Position numbers and translations under genes: made by a program
Part shown: in pieces, positions 25,488 through 33,500 of the stretch
Layout of the letters: each line of letters begins with the position of its first letter
How positions within the stretch are numbered: the stretch's first letter is position 1
DNA from: an uncultured Cytophaga sp.
Lineage (GTDB): Bacteria > Bacteroidota > Bacteroidia > Cytophagales > Cytophagaceae
Reading direction: 5' to 3'
DNA: 64,000 bases
NCBI RefSeq assembly: GCF_937863595.1
Contig: NZ_CALMGQ010000057.1
Location: 90,735 to 154,734, forward strand
Notes under the pieces: generated by a model
Told to the model about the DNA's origin: nothing
Database searches by the model: none
Seen by the model: the letters and a program-made list of their open reading frames with translations, nothing else

Positions 25488-26123
25488 ATGGATCATCACT
25501 ACGTATATCAGAATTGGCTCAGAGGGTACAGAGAAATGCACACAGAAGAAAAAACATTAAATTATTATGCAAAACATGAGGTATATCAAGATGAATCAAA
25601 AGGTAAAGTCGCAAAAAAGTTTTTAAAAACCTGTACCAGTACCGAGGATTGGGCCCGTTATGCCTATGAGAATAAATACGCATTTAATGTATGTAAAATC
25701 ATAAATGAAGAAGTAGATAGTTATTTATCATACGACTTATTGGGTGACTTTACAATAAGTTTTTTAGATGAATATCTCCGTAAATACATGTTTTATGTGT
25801 TTACGGAACAGGAAAACGGCATGTTGTTTTGTACTGGCATGATGTTTTGGGAACATATCAAAGGCATGGATGATGATATGGATTACACAAAAGCATGGAC
25901 CTATATTTTTGAAACAAACGGAAATGTAAAAGTAATAGAAAAAGAAAAAGATGCCAAAGAAGAATGCATCTGGACAAGCAAACGCCCGCTTAATGTAGCT
26001 AGCAATTGGGAGCCCAAACCTGTATTTGGTGATTGGGACAGCATTTTCAGAATGAAACGCTGGGGCGATGGCGAATTAGATGAAGTATTTAAAGGTGTGC
26101 CCGACAATATGGGTATGCGGTAA
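25488..26123 (+). CDS. Putative immunity protein to the Hint toxin, copy 4 (identical to copy 3)
   Basis: A 211-residue protein with the same amino-acid sequence as copies 3 and 5. The DNA also appears identical, including synonymous positions and both flanking spacers. Since not even silent changes are visible, duplication was very recent or the copies are homogenised by gene conversion. It has its own spacer with hairpins and the same context around its start codon, so it should be expressed like its neighbours if each spacer holds a promoter. Function inferred as for copy 1. Confidence 0.72.
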   Translation: MDHHYVYQNWLRGYREMHTEEKTLNYYAKHEVYQDESKGKVAKKFLKTCTSTEDWARYAYENKYAFNVCKIINEEVDSYLSYDLLGDFTISFLDEYLRKYMFYVFTEQENGMLFCTGMMFWEHIKGMDDDMDYTKAWTYIFETNGNVKVIEKEKDAKEECIWTSKRPLNVASNWEPKPVFGDWDSIFRMKRWGDGELDEVFKGVPDNMGMR

Positions 26124-26316
26124 GTTATAGTTGCTACTTTCTAGATGTCAATTTTTGAAAAGTCAATATACAAATAAAGTCGTCGGACCAACTGAAAAAG
26201 TGGCCTGACGACTGCATAAATAGATATATTGGTTAACGAAACAACATTGATGTTCTATTGTATTGCTTACATGTTAGCGTGGTTGAAACATAACGTTTCG
26301 TAACTGTTCATTAAAA

Positions 26317-26366
26317 CCGCAAAGGCTGAAAGCCTTACATGTCAAAGCTAGGGGCAACGCCCCTAG
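26317..26366. repeat. REP-like double hairpin, copy 4
   Basis: Exact copy of the element at 24,497, two units further on. Confidence 0.75.
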
Positions 26367-26397
26367 TAAAATACAACGTTTTTCTAAATCATTAATT

Positions 26398-27033
26398 ATG
26401 GATCATCACTACGTATATCAGAATTGGCTCAGAGGGTACAGAGAAATGCACACAGAAGAAAAAACATTAAATTATTATGCAAAACATGAGGTATATCAAG
26501 ATGAATCAAAAGGTAAAGTCGCAAAAAAGTTTTTAAAAACCTGTACCAGTACCGAGGATTGGGCCCGTTATGCCTATGAGAATAAATACGCATTTAATGT
26601 ATGTAAAATCATAAATGAAGAAGTAGATAGTTATTTATCATACGACTTATTGGGTGACTTTACAATAAGTTTTTTAGATGAATATCTCCGTAAATACATG
26701 TTTTATGTGTTTACGGAACAGGAAAACGGCATGTTGTTTTGTACTGGCATGATGTTTTGGGAACATATCAAAGGCATGGATGATGATATGGATTACACAA
26801 AAGCATGGACCTATATTTTTGAAACAAACGGAAATGTAAAAGTAATAGAAAAAGAAAAAGATGCCAAAGAAGAATGCATCTGGACAAGCAAACGCCCGCT
26901 TAATGTAGCTAGCAATTGGGAGCCCAAACCTGTATTTGGTGATTGGGACAGCATTTTCAGAATGAAACGCTGGGGCGATGGCGAATTAGATGAAGTATTT
27001 AAAGGTGTGCCCGACAATATGGGTATGCGGTAA
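26398..27033 (+). CDS. Putative immunity protein to the Hint toxin, copy 5 (identical to copy 3)
   Basis: The last member of the array, 211 residues, identical in protein and apparently in DNA to copies 3 and 4. Its downstream spacer matches the repeat until just past the double hairpin at 27,276 and then departs into unique sequence, which fixes the right end of the amplification. No further toxin fragment or orphan toxin domain follows before the convergent gene at 27,354. The array thus contains only immunity-like genes. Confidence 0.72.
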   Translation: MDHHYVYQNWLRGYREMHTEEKTLNYYAKHEVYQDESKGKVAKKFLKTCTSTEDWARYAYENKYAFNVCKIINEEVDSYLSYDLLGDFTISFLDEYLRKYMFYVFTEQENGMLFCTGMMFWEHIKGMDDDMDYTKAWTYIFETNGNVKVIEKEKDAKEECIWTSKRPLNVASNWEPKPVFGDWDSIFRMKRWGDGELDEVFKGVPDNMGMR

Positions 27034-27226
27034 GTTATAGTTGCTACTTTCTAGATGTCAATTTTTGAAAAGTCAATATACAAATAAAGTCGTCGGACCA
27101 ACTGAAAAAGTGGCCTGACGACTGCATAAATAGATATATTGGTTAACGAAACAACATTGATGTTCTATTGTATTGCTTACATGTTAGCGTGGTTGAAACA
27201 TAACGTTTCGTAACTGTTCATTAAAA

Positions 27227-27276
27227 CCGCAAAGGCTGAAAGCCTTACATGTCAAAGCTAGGGGCAACGCCCCTAG
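27227..27276. repeat. REP-like double hairpin, copy 5 (right end of array)
   Basis: Same double hairpin after the last immunity gene. Similarity to the array stops five bases beyond it, so this hairpin sits at the amplification boundary. Confidence 0.75.
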
Positions 27277-27353
27277 TAAAAATGAGACCAATCCTTTCTT
27301 CCCTTAATATCCTACCTTCTACATTTTGAGAGATCATTCAAACAAAAATTCAC

Positions 27354-28250
27354 TTAATAAAAAATATCCTGTCCTTCTTCTAATTCTTTATTGATTTTCT
27401 TTAAAACAACATCAATCTCCTTAGCTTGTTCGTCAATTTTTAAAAACAAAAACGGATAGTCGACCTTCTCTTCTAATTTCGCCAATTGTAGCAATCCTAA
27501 AATCCTAGCCAATGGACCTCTTACATAATGTGCATTTGCAAATGAATATTTTACTAAATATTCATTTTTTTGTTTCACATTATTTGTTCGCTCCAGAATA
27601 ACCAATTCCAAATTTTGGTTCAGTTTATTAAGTTCATTCCTACTTTCTATAACTTCATTTTTTTGATGCGTCATCAAAACAGTTTGCTCTAATAACTTTA
27701 TGTTTTTTTCTTTCAATTCAAGATTCATACGGTCGTACGTTTCTTTCAATATGCTAACGGAATAGGTGATAATAAAATATGCACAAAAATATGCAGCAAA
27801 CGTAGTGATAACTTGGTCTGAAGTAAAATACCTATAAAAGATATAATTATTTAAATGAAAAATAAATACAACAATCATTCCAATGAAAATGAAAATATGA
27901 GCAATTATCTTTATGTTTTTAGTCAATAAAATTGAAGCTGAAAAACCCACCACAACCAATGAAATCATTGCTGTGGAAGCACTATTGACATGTACGATAC
28001 TAATGCTAAGCAAGGCAATCGATGCAATTGAAATAGGCAAAATTACGGCGGATTGATAATAGTTATATTTATGCAATACCAATGCAATAGAAATTCCTAT
28101 TAGTATAGCTATATCAACTAGACCGCCAAATCCCGTAAAGTTTTTCTTTTCCATAAAAAGCACATCCATGATTACAATAAACAAGGTTGCAATAAATGAA
28201 ATACTTAGAATTGTTCTCAGAAAGAAATCTTCTATGCGCTGTTCTATCAT
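27354..28250 (-). CDS. Membrane sensor with histidine-kinase dimerisation region but no ATPase domain
   Basis: A 298-residue protein. About six transmembrane helices lie between residues 12 and 167, followed by a coiled coil (about 170-225) and a segment like the phospho-acceptor helix of Bacteroidota histidine kinases (FANAHYVRGPLARILGLLQL, with His241). The protein ends at residue 298 without any N, G1 or G2 box of the HATPase domain. It therefore cannot phosphorylate itself in the ordinary way. It could be phosphorylated by a partner kinase, act as a decoy, or be a shortened kinase. No response regulator adjoins. The gap 28,251-28,557 shows nothing recognisable. Confidence 0.65.
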   Translation of the reverse strand: MIEQRIEDFFLRTILSISFIATLFIVIMDVLFMEKKNFTGFGGLVDIAILIGISIALVLHKYNYYQSAVILPISIASIALLSISIVHVNSASTAMISLVVVGFSASILLTKNIKIIAHIFIFIGMIVVFIFHLNNYIFYRYFTSDQVITTFAAYFCAYFIITYSVSILKETYDRMNLELKEKNIKLLEQTVLMTHQKNEVIESRNELNKLNQNLELVILERTNNVKQKNEYLVKYSFANAHYVRGPLARILGLLQLAKLEEKVDYPFLFLKIDEQAKEIDVVLKKINKELEEGQDIFY

Positions 28251-28557
28251 ATTAATTTAAAAATTACTTCATGCAGGAGTAATTTAAATAAAATTTACAT
28301 TATTTAATCAAACCTGTCAATTACTTCTCAATAGATAATAACTTAAATAGGATCATTCATTTAGGCAATTCACGCAACAAAAACCTTTTTAGGTAAAATG
28401 CTATTTCTAGGTTTCAAAGCGTATTAATCAATTTAACATTGCTTACAAAAACTGTTCGTTTCATGTATTTATTCTGATGAAATTTAGCCCAGCCGATTGC
28501 AATTAGGTATTAACATGCCAACTCTTCTAGTTAATTGCTTCGACAAAAATAAAAGTA

Positions 28558-29226
28558 TTAAATCAGCCAATTTGCACTTGCTTGAATTGTCATTTTTTCA
28601 TTGGTACTAGGATGCACAAACTCCAATTGGTAAGCATGTAGTGCAATTGCATTGGGAGCATAATTAGATGTAGATCCATACAATGCATCACCAATAATAG
28701 AACAACCCACAAAACCTAGCTGTGCACGAATTTGATGATATTTGCCTGTATGTAAATCAATATCCCACAAAGAAAATTGTTTGTAATCTTCAGTTATGTA
28801 GGCCAGCTTTACATTATCTGCCTCTGGATGTGGCTCCTTATAAATGACAGCCTTTTTATTTTTTTTATCCTTGTAAAGCCAATTGTCTAGGCTTCCTTTC
28901 CCTAACAAAGGTTGTTTTTCTGTTAAGGCTTTATACTTTTTTTTAACGGTACGTTGGGCGAACTGCTCACTTAAATTTTTCAAAACAGATTTCTTTTTTG
29001 CAAAAAGTACAATGCCGCTAACAGGCCTATCTAAGCGATGTATGTGCTGAACATATACCTCTTTATTAGGATGCACACTCTGTTTAATGTATTTTTGAAC
29101 CTGTTGCAATAAATTGGGATGTCCATTACGATCTGGCTCAACCATTACGCTGCATGGCTTATTAATTACAAGAATATCGTTATCTTCAAAAAGTATGTGG
29201 TCGGCAACTTGAATAATAATTGACAT
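28558..29226 (-). CDS. RluA-family rRNA/tRNA pseudouridine synthase
   Basis: A 222-residue enzyme that converts uridine to pseudouridine in RNA. The catalytic motif HRLDRPVSG is at about residues 63-71, with Asp66 as nucleophile. The second family motif KYHQIRAQL and the C-terminal LHAYQLEFVHP are also present. There is no S4 domain, as in the shorter TruC/RluA-type members. The exact target (tRNA position 65, or a 23S/16S site) cannot be told from sequence. It lies 10 bases from the DJ-1/PfpI gene, which is upstream on the same strand, so the two are probably co-transcribed. Confidence 0.9.
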   Translation of the reverse strand: MSIIIQVADHILFEDNDILVINKPCSVMVEPDRNGHPNLLQQVQKYIKQSVHPNKEVYVQHIHRLDRPVSGIVLFAKKKSVLKNLSEQFAQRTVKKKYKALTEKQPLLGKGSLDNWLYKDKKNKKAVIYKEPHPEADNVKLAYITEDYKQFSLWDIDLHTGKYHQIRAQLGFVGCSIIGDALYGSTSNYAPNAIALHAYQLEFVHPSTNEKMTIQASANWLI

Positions 29227-29236
29227 GAACAGATTT

Positions 29237-29755
29237 TTATTTTGTTAACAATTCAATAAACGCAAGAGCGCATGCTTCTGAAGCTTCAGGTCCATTTGCG
29301 GTCAGAATATTCCCATCTACAACCACTTTTTCATGTGGCATACCTATTGCCTTATATTCCTTAGCGAGTTGCGAAAAAACTCCATCCGCATCAAAACCTG
29401 TACATTTTTTATTTTCCAAATACCCCCATTTTAATAAATTTCTTGGCGCAGCACATATAGCAGCGACAGGTTTATTTAACCTTAAAAACGAGCCGAAAAG
29501 ATTTTTTGCAATCGTATTGTCAGCATACTCCACAGATCCACCACCACCCACAAAGAATATCCCATCATAGTTTTCTGCTTCTACCTCTTCCAACAAAATG
29601 TCAATATGTACGGCATAGCCAAACCTACCCCTTACAATGTGATTCGTTGAACTCGTTGATACTTCGAAATTAGCTTGATCAAAGAAAGCCCTTGGAACCA
29701 AATATTCACAATCTCTAAATCGTTCGGGAGCGAGCAACATTAAAACTTTAATCAT
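29237..29755 (-). CDS. DJ-1/PfpI family protein
   Basis: A 172-residue protein from the Met at 29,755 (MIKVLMLLAPERF). An in-frame start 11 codons upstream is less likely, because the Rossmann-like first strand begins here. The nucleophile elbow is AAICAAPRNLLKWGYL (Cys about residue 101), and GIFFVGGGGSVEYA precedes it. The family includes glyoxalase III/deglycase-like enzymes, chaperones and peptidases, and the precise activity is not decided here. The glutamate expected near residue 20 of DJ-1 is not obvious. It is followed by the pseudouridine synthase gene after 10 bases. Confidence 0.83.
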   Translation of the reverse strand: MIKVLMLLAPERFRDCEYLVPRAFFDQANFEVSTSSTNHIVRGRFGYAVHIDILLEEVEAENYDGIFFVGGGGSVEYADNTIAKNLFGSFLRLNKPVAAICAAPRNLLKWGYLENKKCTGFDADGVFSQLAKEYKAIGMPHEKVVVDGNILTANGPEASEACALAFIELLTK

Positions 29756-30006
29756 TTTTCTTTTATTCAAGCCGTGTTTAAACAACAAAGATATTGAGTT
29801 TGTTATAGATAAATATAATATAATTGAAAATTTGGCAAGATTTTAGTGATATGGATCATTATTGAACTAATTCGTTTACGATTAGAACTATAATCACCCC
29901 TTCTAACGTTATATTGAATATTAATACATACTTCGTTATTATACATTGACGCATTTATCGTAAATTGCGTCGCTAAATAGGTAGTTTTATAACTAACATT
30001 TTCATC

Positions 30007-31098
30007 ATGTCAACAACAACTCGTTTAAAATTTATTGACACAAAGAACTCTCAGTTTTTTTCAACTGTGAAACGCAATGTGGATCAATATTTCAAAGAAA
30101 ATAACATTTCAAAAAATGCCAATGCATTGATGATATTTAAAAGTATCTTCTTTTTTGGGGGCGTGTGGGTATTATATGGTTTAATATTATCCAATCATTA
30201 TTCATTAGCCGTAATGTTATTAATGGCAATTGCTTTAGGGGTTTTTAAGGCAGCTTCTGCATTCAATATTTCGCATGATGCCATGCATGGTTCCTATTCT
30301 TCTAAAGAATGGGTGAACAATTTGTTAGCATATACATTCAATATCTTAGGAGCAAATATTTCTGTATGGACGGTTAGCCACAACATTGTTCATCATACCT
30401 TTACAAACATCGAAGATCATGACGAAGATTTAATTGTTGCACCAGGCCTTATTCGTTTAACGGATGGTGATAAGAAATCTAAGATACAGCGTTTTCAGCA
30501 CCTATATGGCTTCTTTTTATATGGTTTTGCAAGTTTATCTTGGGTTTTCCGTAAAGACTATATGAAAATGTTCCAAGATAAAATCGGACAACATGTAACA
30601 AATCATTATACAACACGTGATTATGTGGAGTTATTTGTATACAAAGCCATCAATTACATTATCTTTATTGTTATCCCTCTTGTTGTATTAGATATTGCTT
30701 GGTGGCAAGTTCTAATAGGCTTTGTAGCAATGCATTTCGCAATGGGTTTCACCTTGGGACTTGTATTCCAATTAGCCCATGTAGTGGAAGAAACCTCTTT
30801 CCCAGCTCCAAACGAATCGGGGAACATTGAAGAAGCATGGGCGGTACATCAAATGTGTACGACGGCCAACTTCGGCATGGATTCTTTTTTAACAAGCTTC
30901 ATTTGTGGAGGATTAAACTTTCAAGTTGAACATCATTTGTTTCCAAAAGTGTGTCATATACATTATCCAGCGATTTCAAAAATTGTAAAACAAACAGCAG
31001 AGTCTATGGGTGTGCCTTATCTATATAACGAGACCTTTTTAACTGCAATACAATCGCATTATAAAGTATTAAAAAAATATAGCTTAGAAGCTGCATAA
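30007..31098 (+). CDS. Fatty-acid desaturase, acyl-lipid/front-end type (1)
   Basis: A 363-residue integral-membrane di-iron desaturase. Its three histidine boxes are HDAMH (90-94), HNIVHH (125-130) and QVEHH (306-310). The Q in place of H in the third box is typical of front-end (delta-5/6-like) and related bacterial desaturases. Four or more hydrophobic segments lie around residues 45-120 and 205-250. There is no cytochrome b5 domain, so electrons must come from a separate carrier. A second desaturase (32,219) and a Crp/Fnr regulator lie beside it. Regiospecificity cannot be read from the sequence. A strong terminator follows. Confidence 0.9.
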   Translation: MSTTTRLKFIDTKNSQFFSTVKRNVDQYFKENNISKNANALMIFKSIFFFGGVWVLYGLILSNHYSLAVMLLMAIALGVFKAASAFNISHDAMHGSYSSKEWVNNLLAYTFNILGANISVWTVSHNIVHHTFTNIEDHDEDLIVAPGLIRLTDGDKKSKIQRFQHLYGFFLYGFASLSWVFRKDYMKMFQDKIGQHVTNHYTTRDYVELFVYKAINYIIFIVIPLVVLDIAWWQVLIGFVAMHFAMGFTLGLVFQLAHVVEETSFPAPNESGNIEEAWAVHQMCTTANFGMDSFLTSFICGGLNFQVEHHLFPKVCHIHYPAISKIVKQTAESMGVPYLYNETFLTAIQSHYKVLKKYSLEAA

Positions 31099-31118
31099 GT
31101 ACTTCAGGACGTTGTACA

Positions 31119-31157
31119 AAAAACTCCCAGTTTGATTTACTCAGACTGGGAGTTTTT
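31119..31157 (+). terminator. Terminator after desaturase 1
   Basis: AAAAACTCCCAGT pairs with ACTGGGAGTTTTT across a 13-base loop, 21 bases past the stop, ending in a T-run. The following stretch 31,158-31,526 is extremely A/T-rich with no gene visible. Confidence 0.88.
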
Positions 31158-31526
31158 TTATTGATTTAACCGAACGTTTTAAACAATTTTGATTCTACAA
31201 GGTATAAAGCAATGCATATTCTTAGTTTAACCCTATTTTTGTGCAATAATTGGAAGACAGTACAATTAGCACACTATTTTATATTCATTTTTTTAATTTA
31301 ATTACATTTTAAGATCAGTATTATAATTAAATTATATACTTGATAAATAGCTAAATGAAAATAATACATATATAAATAGATGTTAAAACATCAATTTATT
31401 TAATAAAAATTACATTAAAAGTATTGAACTACTTATATAATATATTATATTTATTCTTTCAACATTTATAATAGCTCATGAAATCACTTCTTCTGAGCTA
31501 TTCCAGCTTTTTAACATTAAATACTT

Positions 31527-32126
31527 ATGGTAAGACAGAAAACAGGTTTTTTATCCGAATTAAACATCAATTGGAAAAAGTATTCCCAATTTTTCACCAA
31601 AATCGAAGTTGAAAATAAAGAAAAACTGTTACTCATTGGTGACACATCTGACAGATTGTACATTCTAGAAAAAGGTATTATCCGTATGGGCTTTGAAAAA
31701 GAAAACAAAGATATTACTGTTCAGTTTTTCTTTGAAAATGAATTAGCTACCTCTTTTGAAAGTTTCTATGGAATGAAACCCAGTAAGTACTTTCTTGAAG
31801 CAATGGAGCCATGCACTGTTTATTGTTTAACAAAAAAGGATTTAGATCATTTGCATATGACTGAACCAGAAATTGCAGAAATGTCTCATTCGATTATTTT
31901 ATCGAGACTTACTTCTTATGCAAATCAATTAATAGAGCATATTTCTCAAAGCCCTGAAGAGCGCTTTAATAATCTTATTGAGAAAAACCCCAATATCTTT
32001 ATGCGCGTGCCCCAACGTCATATTGCTACCTATCTAGGGATTACGAACGTATCTCTAAGCAGAATAAAAGCTCGCAAAGTGGGTGCAATCATAAAGCCGA
32101 ATAAAAGCGATTTATGTTTGGGTTGA
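31527..32126 (+). CDS. Crp/Fnr-family transcriptional regulator
   Basis: A 199-residue protein. A cyclic-nucleotide-binding-type beta barrel fills residues 15-115 (RLYILEKGIIRMGFEKENKD; ATSFESFYGMKPS) and a helix-turn-helix lies at about 163-185 (RHIATYLGITNVSLSRIKAR). The phosphate-binding cassette RxA of true cAMP receptors is not evident, and no Fnr-type cysteine cluster is present, so the effector is unknown. It lies between two desaturase genes, which makes membrane-lipid adjustment a reasonable target. That is inference from position. Its end is shared with the convergent desaturase 2 through a bidirectional terminator. Confidence 0.85.
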   Translation: MVRQKTGFLSELNINWKKYSQFFTKIEVENKEKLLLIGDTSDRLYILEKGIIRMGFEKENKDITVQFFFENELATSFESFYGMKPSKYFLEAMEPCTVYCLTKKDLDHLHMTEPEIAEMSHSIILSRLTSYANQLIEHISQSPEERFNNLIEKNPNIFMRVPQRHIATYLGITNVSLSRIKARKVGAIIKPNKSDLCLG

Positions 32127-32139
32127 TCTCAATGTTGTT

Positions 32140-32192
32140 ATATAAAAAAAGCAGGTGCGTATTTAATAAATACGCACCTGCTTTTTTTATAT
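32140..32192. terminator. Bidirectional terminator between the Crp/Fnr gene and desaturase 2
   Basis: A long palindrome: AAAAAAAGCAGGTGCGTATT pairs with its complement around a two-base centre, with A-run and T-run flanks on both sides. It serves two convergent genes. Confidence 0.9.
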
Positions 32193-32218
32193 AACACTTC
32201 TAAGAAGTAATTTTACCT

Positions 32219-33292
32219 TCAACTTATTCGACCCATTTGTTTTAAATGTCCAATGTGAGAATGAACAGCTAGTCGCACTTTTGAATATTCATTGTATTTA
32301 ATTTCATATTCTTCACACACCTGTTTTACGATTTTACTTATTTCAGGATAATGTATATGTGAAATGTGTGGAAACAAATGATGTTCAATTTGAAAATTCA
32401 ATCCTCCTGTTAACCAAGAAACGATTTTGTTTTTAGTAGCAAAATTAGATGTAGTTTTTAACTGGTGCAATGCCCATTCATCTTCTAACATACCTGTTTC
32501 TAGATTCACCATAGGAAAATGAGAATCTTCAACAGTATGCGCCAGTTGAAACACAATACTCATTACAAAGCCTGTACAAAAGGTGTACGTTAAAAAACCT
32601 ATTAACCAAGGCAGGAAGCCTACAAAGTAGATTGGTAAGGCAACAAAGAAGAACCCATGTATTAGTTTAAATCCCCAAAAGGAAATGTGATCTGAAAGAT
32701 CCATTTTCTTAAATGGCAATTCGCCCACTTTTCCTGTAAAATATTTTTTATAATCTGTATAGAAAATCCAGTATATATATAAAAGCGCATACACCGCCCA
32801 AAAATAAAGGTGTTGAAATCGGTGAATTTGATATTTCTTTTGATTGTCGCACAAACGAAGAAATGGTTTTGCGTCTATATCATCATCTAAACCTTCAATA
32901 TTGGTAAATGTGTGATGAATAACATTGTGTTTTGACTTCCACAGATACACATTTGCCCCTAGCATATTTATAGACATCCCAGCAAGGTCATTTACCCATT
33001 TGCTTTTACTAAAACTCCCATGGGCGCCATCGTGCATAATATTAAACCCTATTGCTGCAGTAGCAAGGCCTAATAAAATACATTCAAGTAAATTGACAAT
33101 TAAATAAGGAGAAGTAAAGAAAATTACATGCAAATAGGTTGCAACAAAAGCGACTGTAATAATTGCTGCTTTAATATATAATTGCAAACCACCTGTTGGT
33201 TTTATGTCAATTTCTTTAAAGTGCGCATTTATTCGTTTTCTCAATTCGGAGAAAAACGGAGTCGTAGGCATTTGGAATTTGGCTGCTTTCAT
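32219..33292 (-). CDS. Fatty-acid desaturase, acyl-lipid/front-end type (2)
   Basis: A 357-residue paralogue of the desaturase at 30,007. Its histidine boxes are HDGAH (87-91), HNVIHH (122-127) and QIEHH (301-305), with the same spacing and similar membrane segments. The two share long identical motifs around the boxes (HHTFTNIE; GGLNFQ.EHHLFP). They have clearly diverged elsewhere, so they probably act at different positions or on different chains. It is transcribed towards the Crp/Fnr gene. Confidence 0.9.
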   Translation of the reverse strand: MKAAKFQMPTTPFFSELRKRINAHFKEIDIKPTGGLQLYIKAAIITVAFVATYLHVIFFTSPYLIVNLLECILLGLATAAIGFNIMHDGAHGSFSKSKWVNDLAGMSINMLGANVYLWKSKHNVIHHTFTNIEGLDDDIDAKPFLRLCDNQKKYQIHRFQHLYFWAVYALLYIYWIFYTDYKKYFTGKVGELPFKKMDLSDHISFWGFKLIHGFFFVALPIYFVGFLPWLIGFLTYTFCTGFVMSIVFQLAHTVEDSHFPMVNLETGMLEDEWALHQLKTTSNFATKNKIVSWLTGGLNFQIEHHLFPHISHIHYPEISKIVKQVCEEYEIKYNEYSKVRLAVHSHIGHLKQMGRIS

Positions 33293-33500
33293 TTTGAGAG
33301 ATTTTTGAATAACGGATATTCTCGCAAGTCAAAAATATAGGGTTTATAGTTTTATAAAGATACGGATACAATCTGACAAAAGAAGTAATTGCCCTTTGCT
33401 CGTGTTATTTTGATAACAAATAACATGCCTCAAGTTTACTTATTGAATTAACTAACTGAATTTTAACTCTATAAATATTTCTTTACAAGTGCAGATAAAC

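Larger units (their letters stand above)
24309..27281 (+). repeat. 910-bp tandem repeat, about 3.3 units, carrying immunity genes 3-5
   Basis: Genes starting at 24,578, 25,488 and 26,398 are spaced exactly 910 bases apart, and I see no difference between the units in gene or spacer. The repeat begins in the spacer after copy 2, which differs from the later spacers only near its first bases (TTAGAG against TTATAG). It ends after the CCCCTAGTAAAA that follows copy 5. Identity this high points to a very recent amplification. Confidence 0.93.

Noticed and set aside
24309..27281. CRISPR-like regular array
   Set aside because: The repeat unit is 910 bases and contains a whole gene, with no short repeats alternating with unique spacers.
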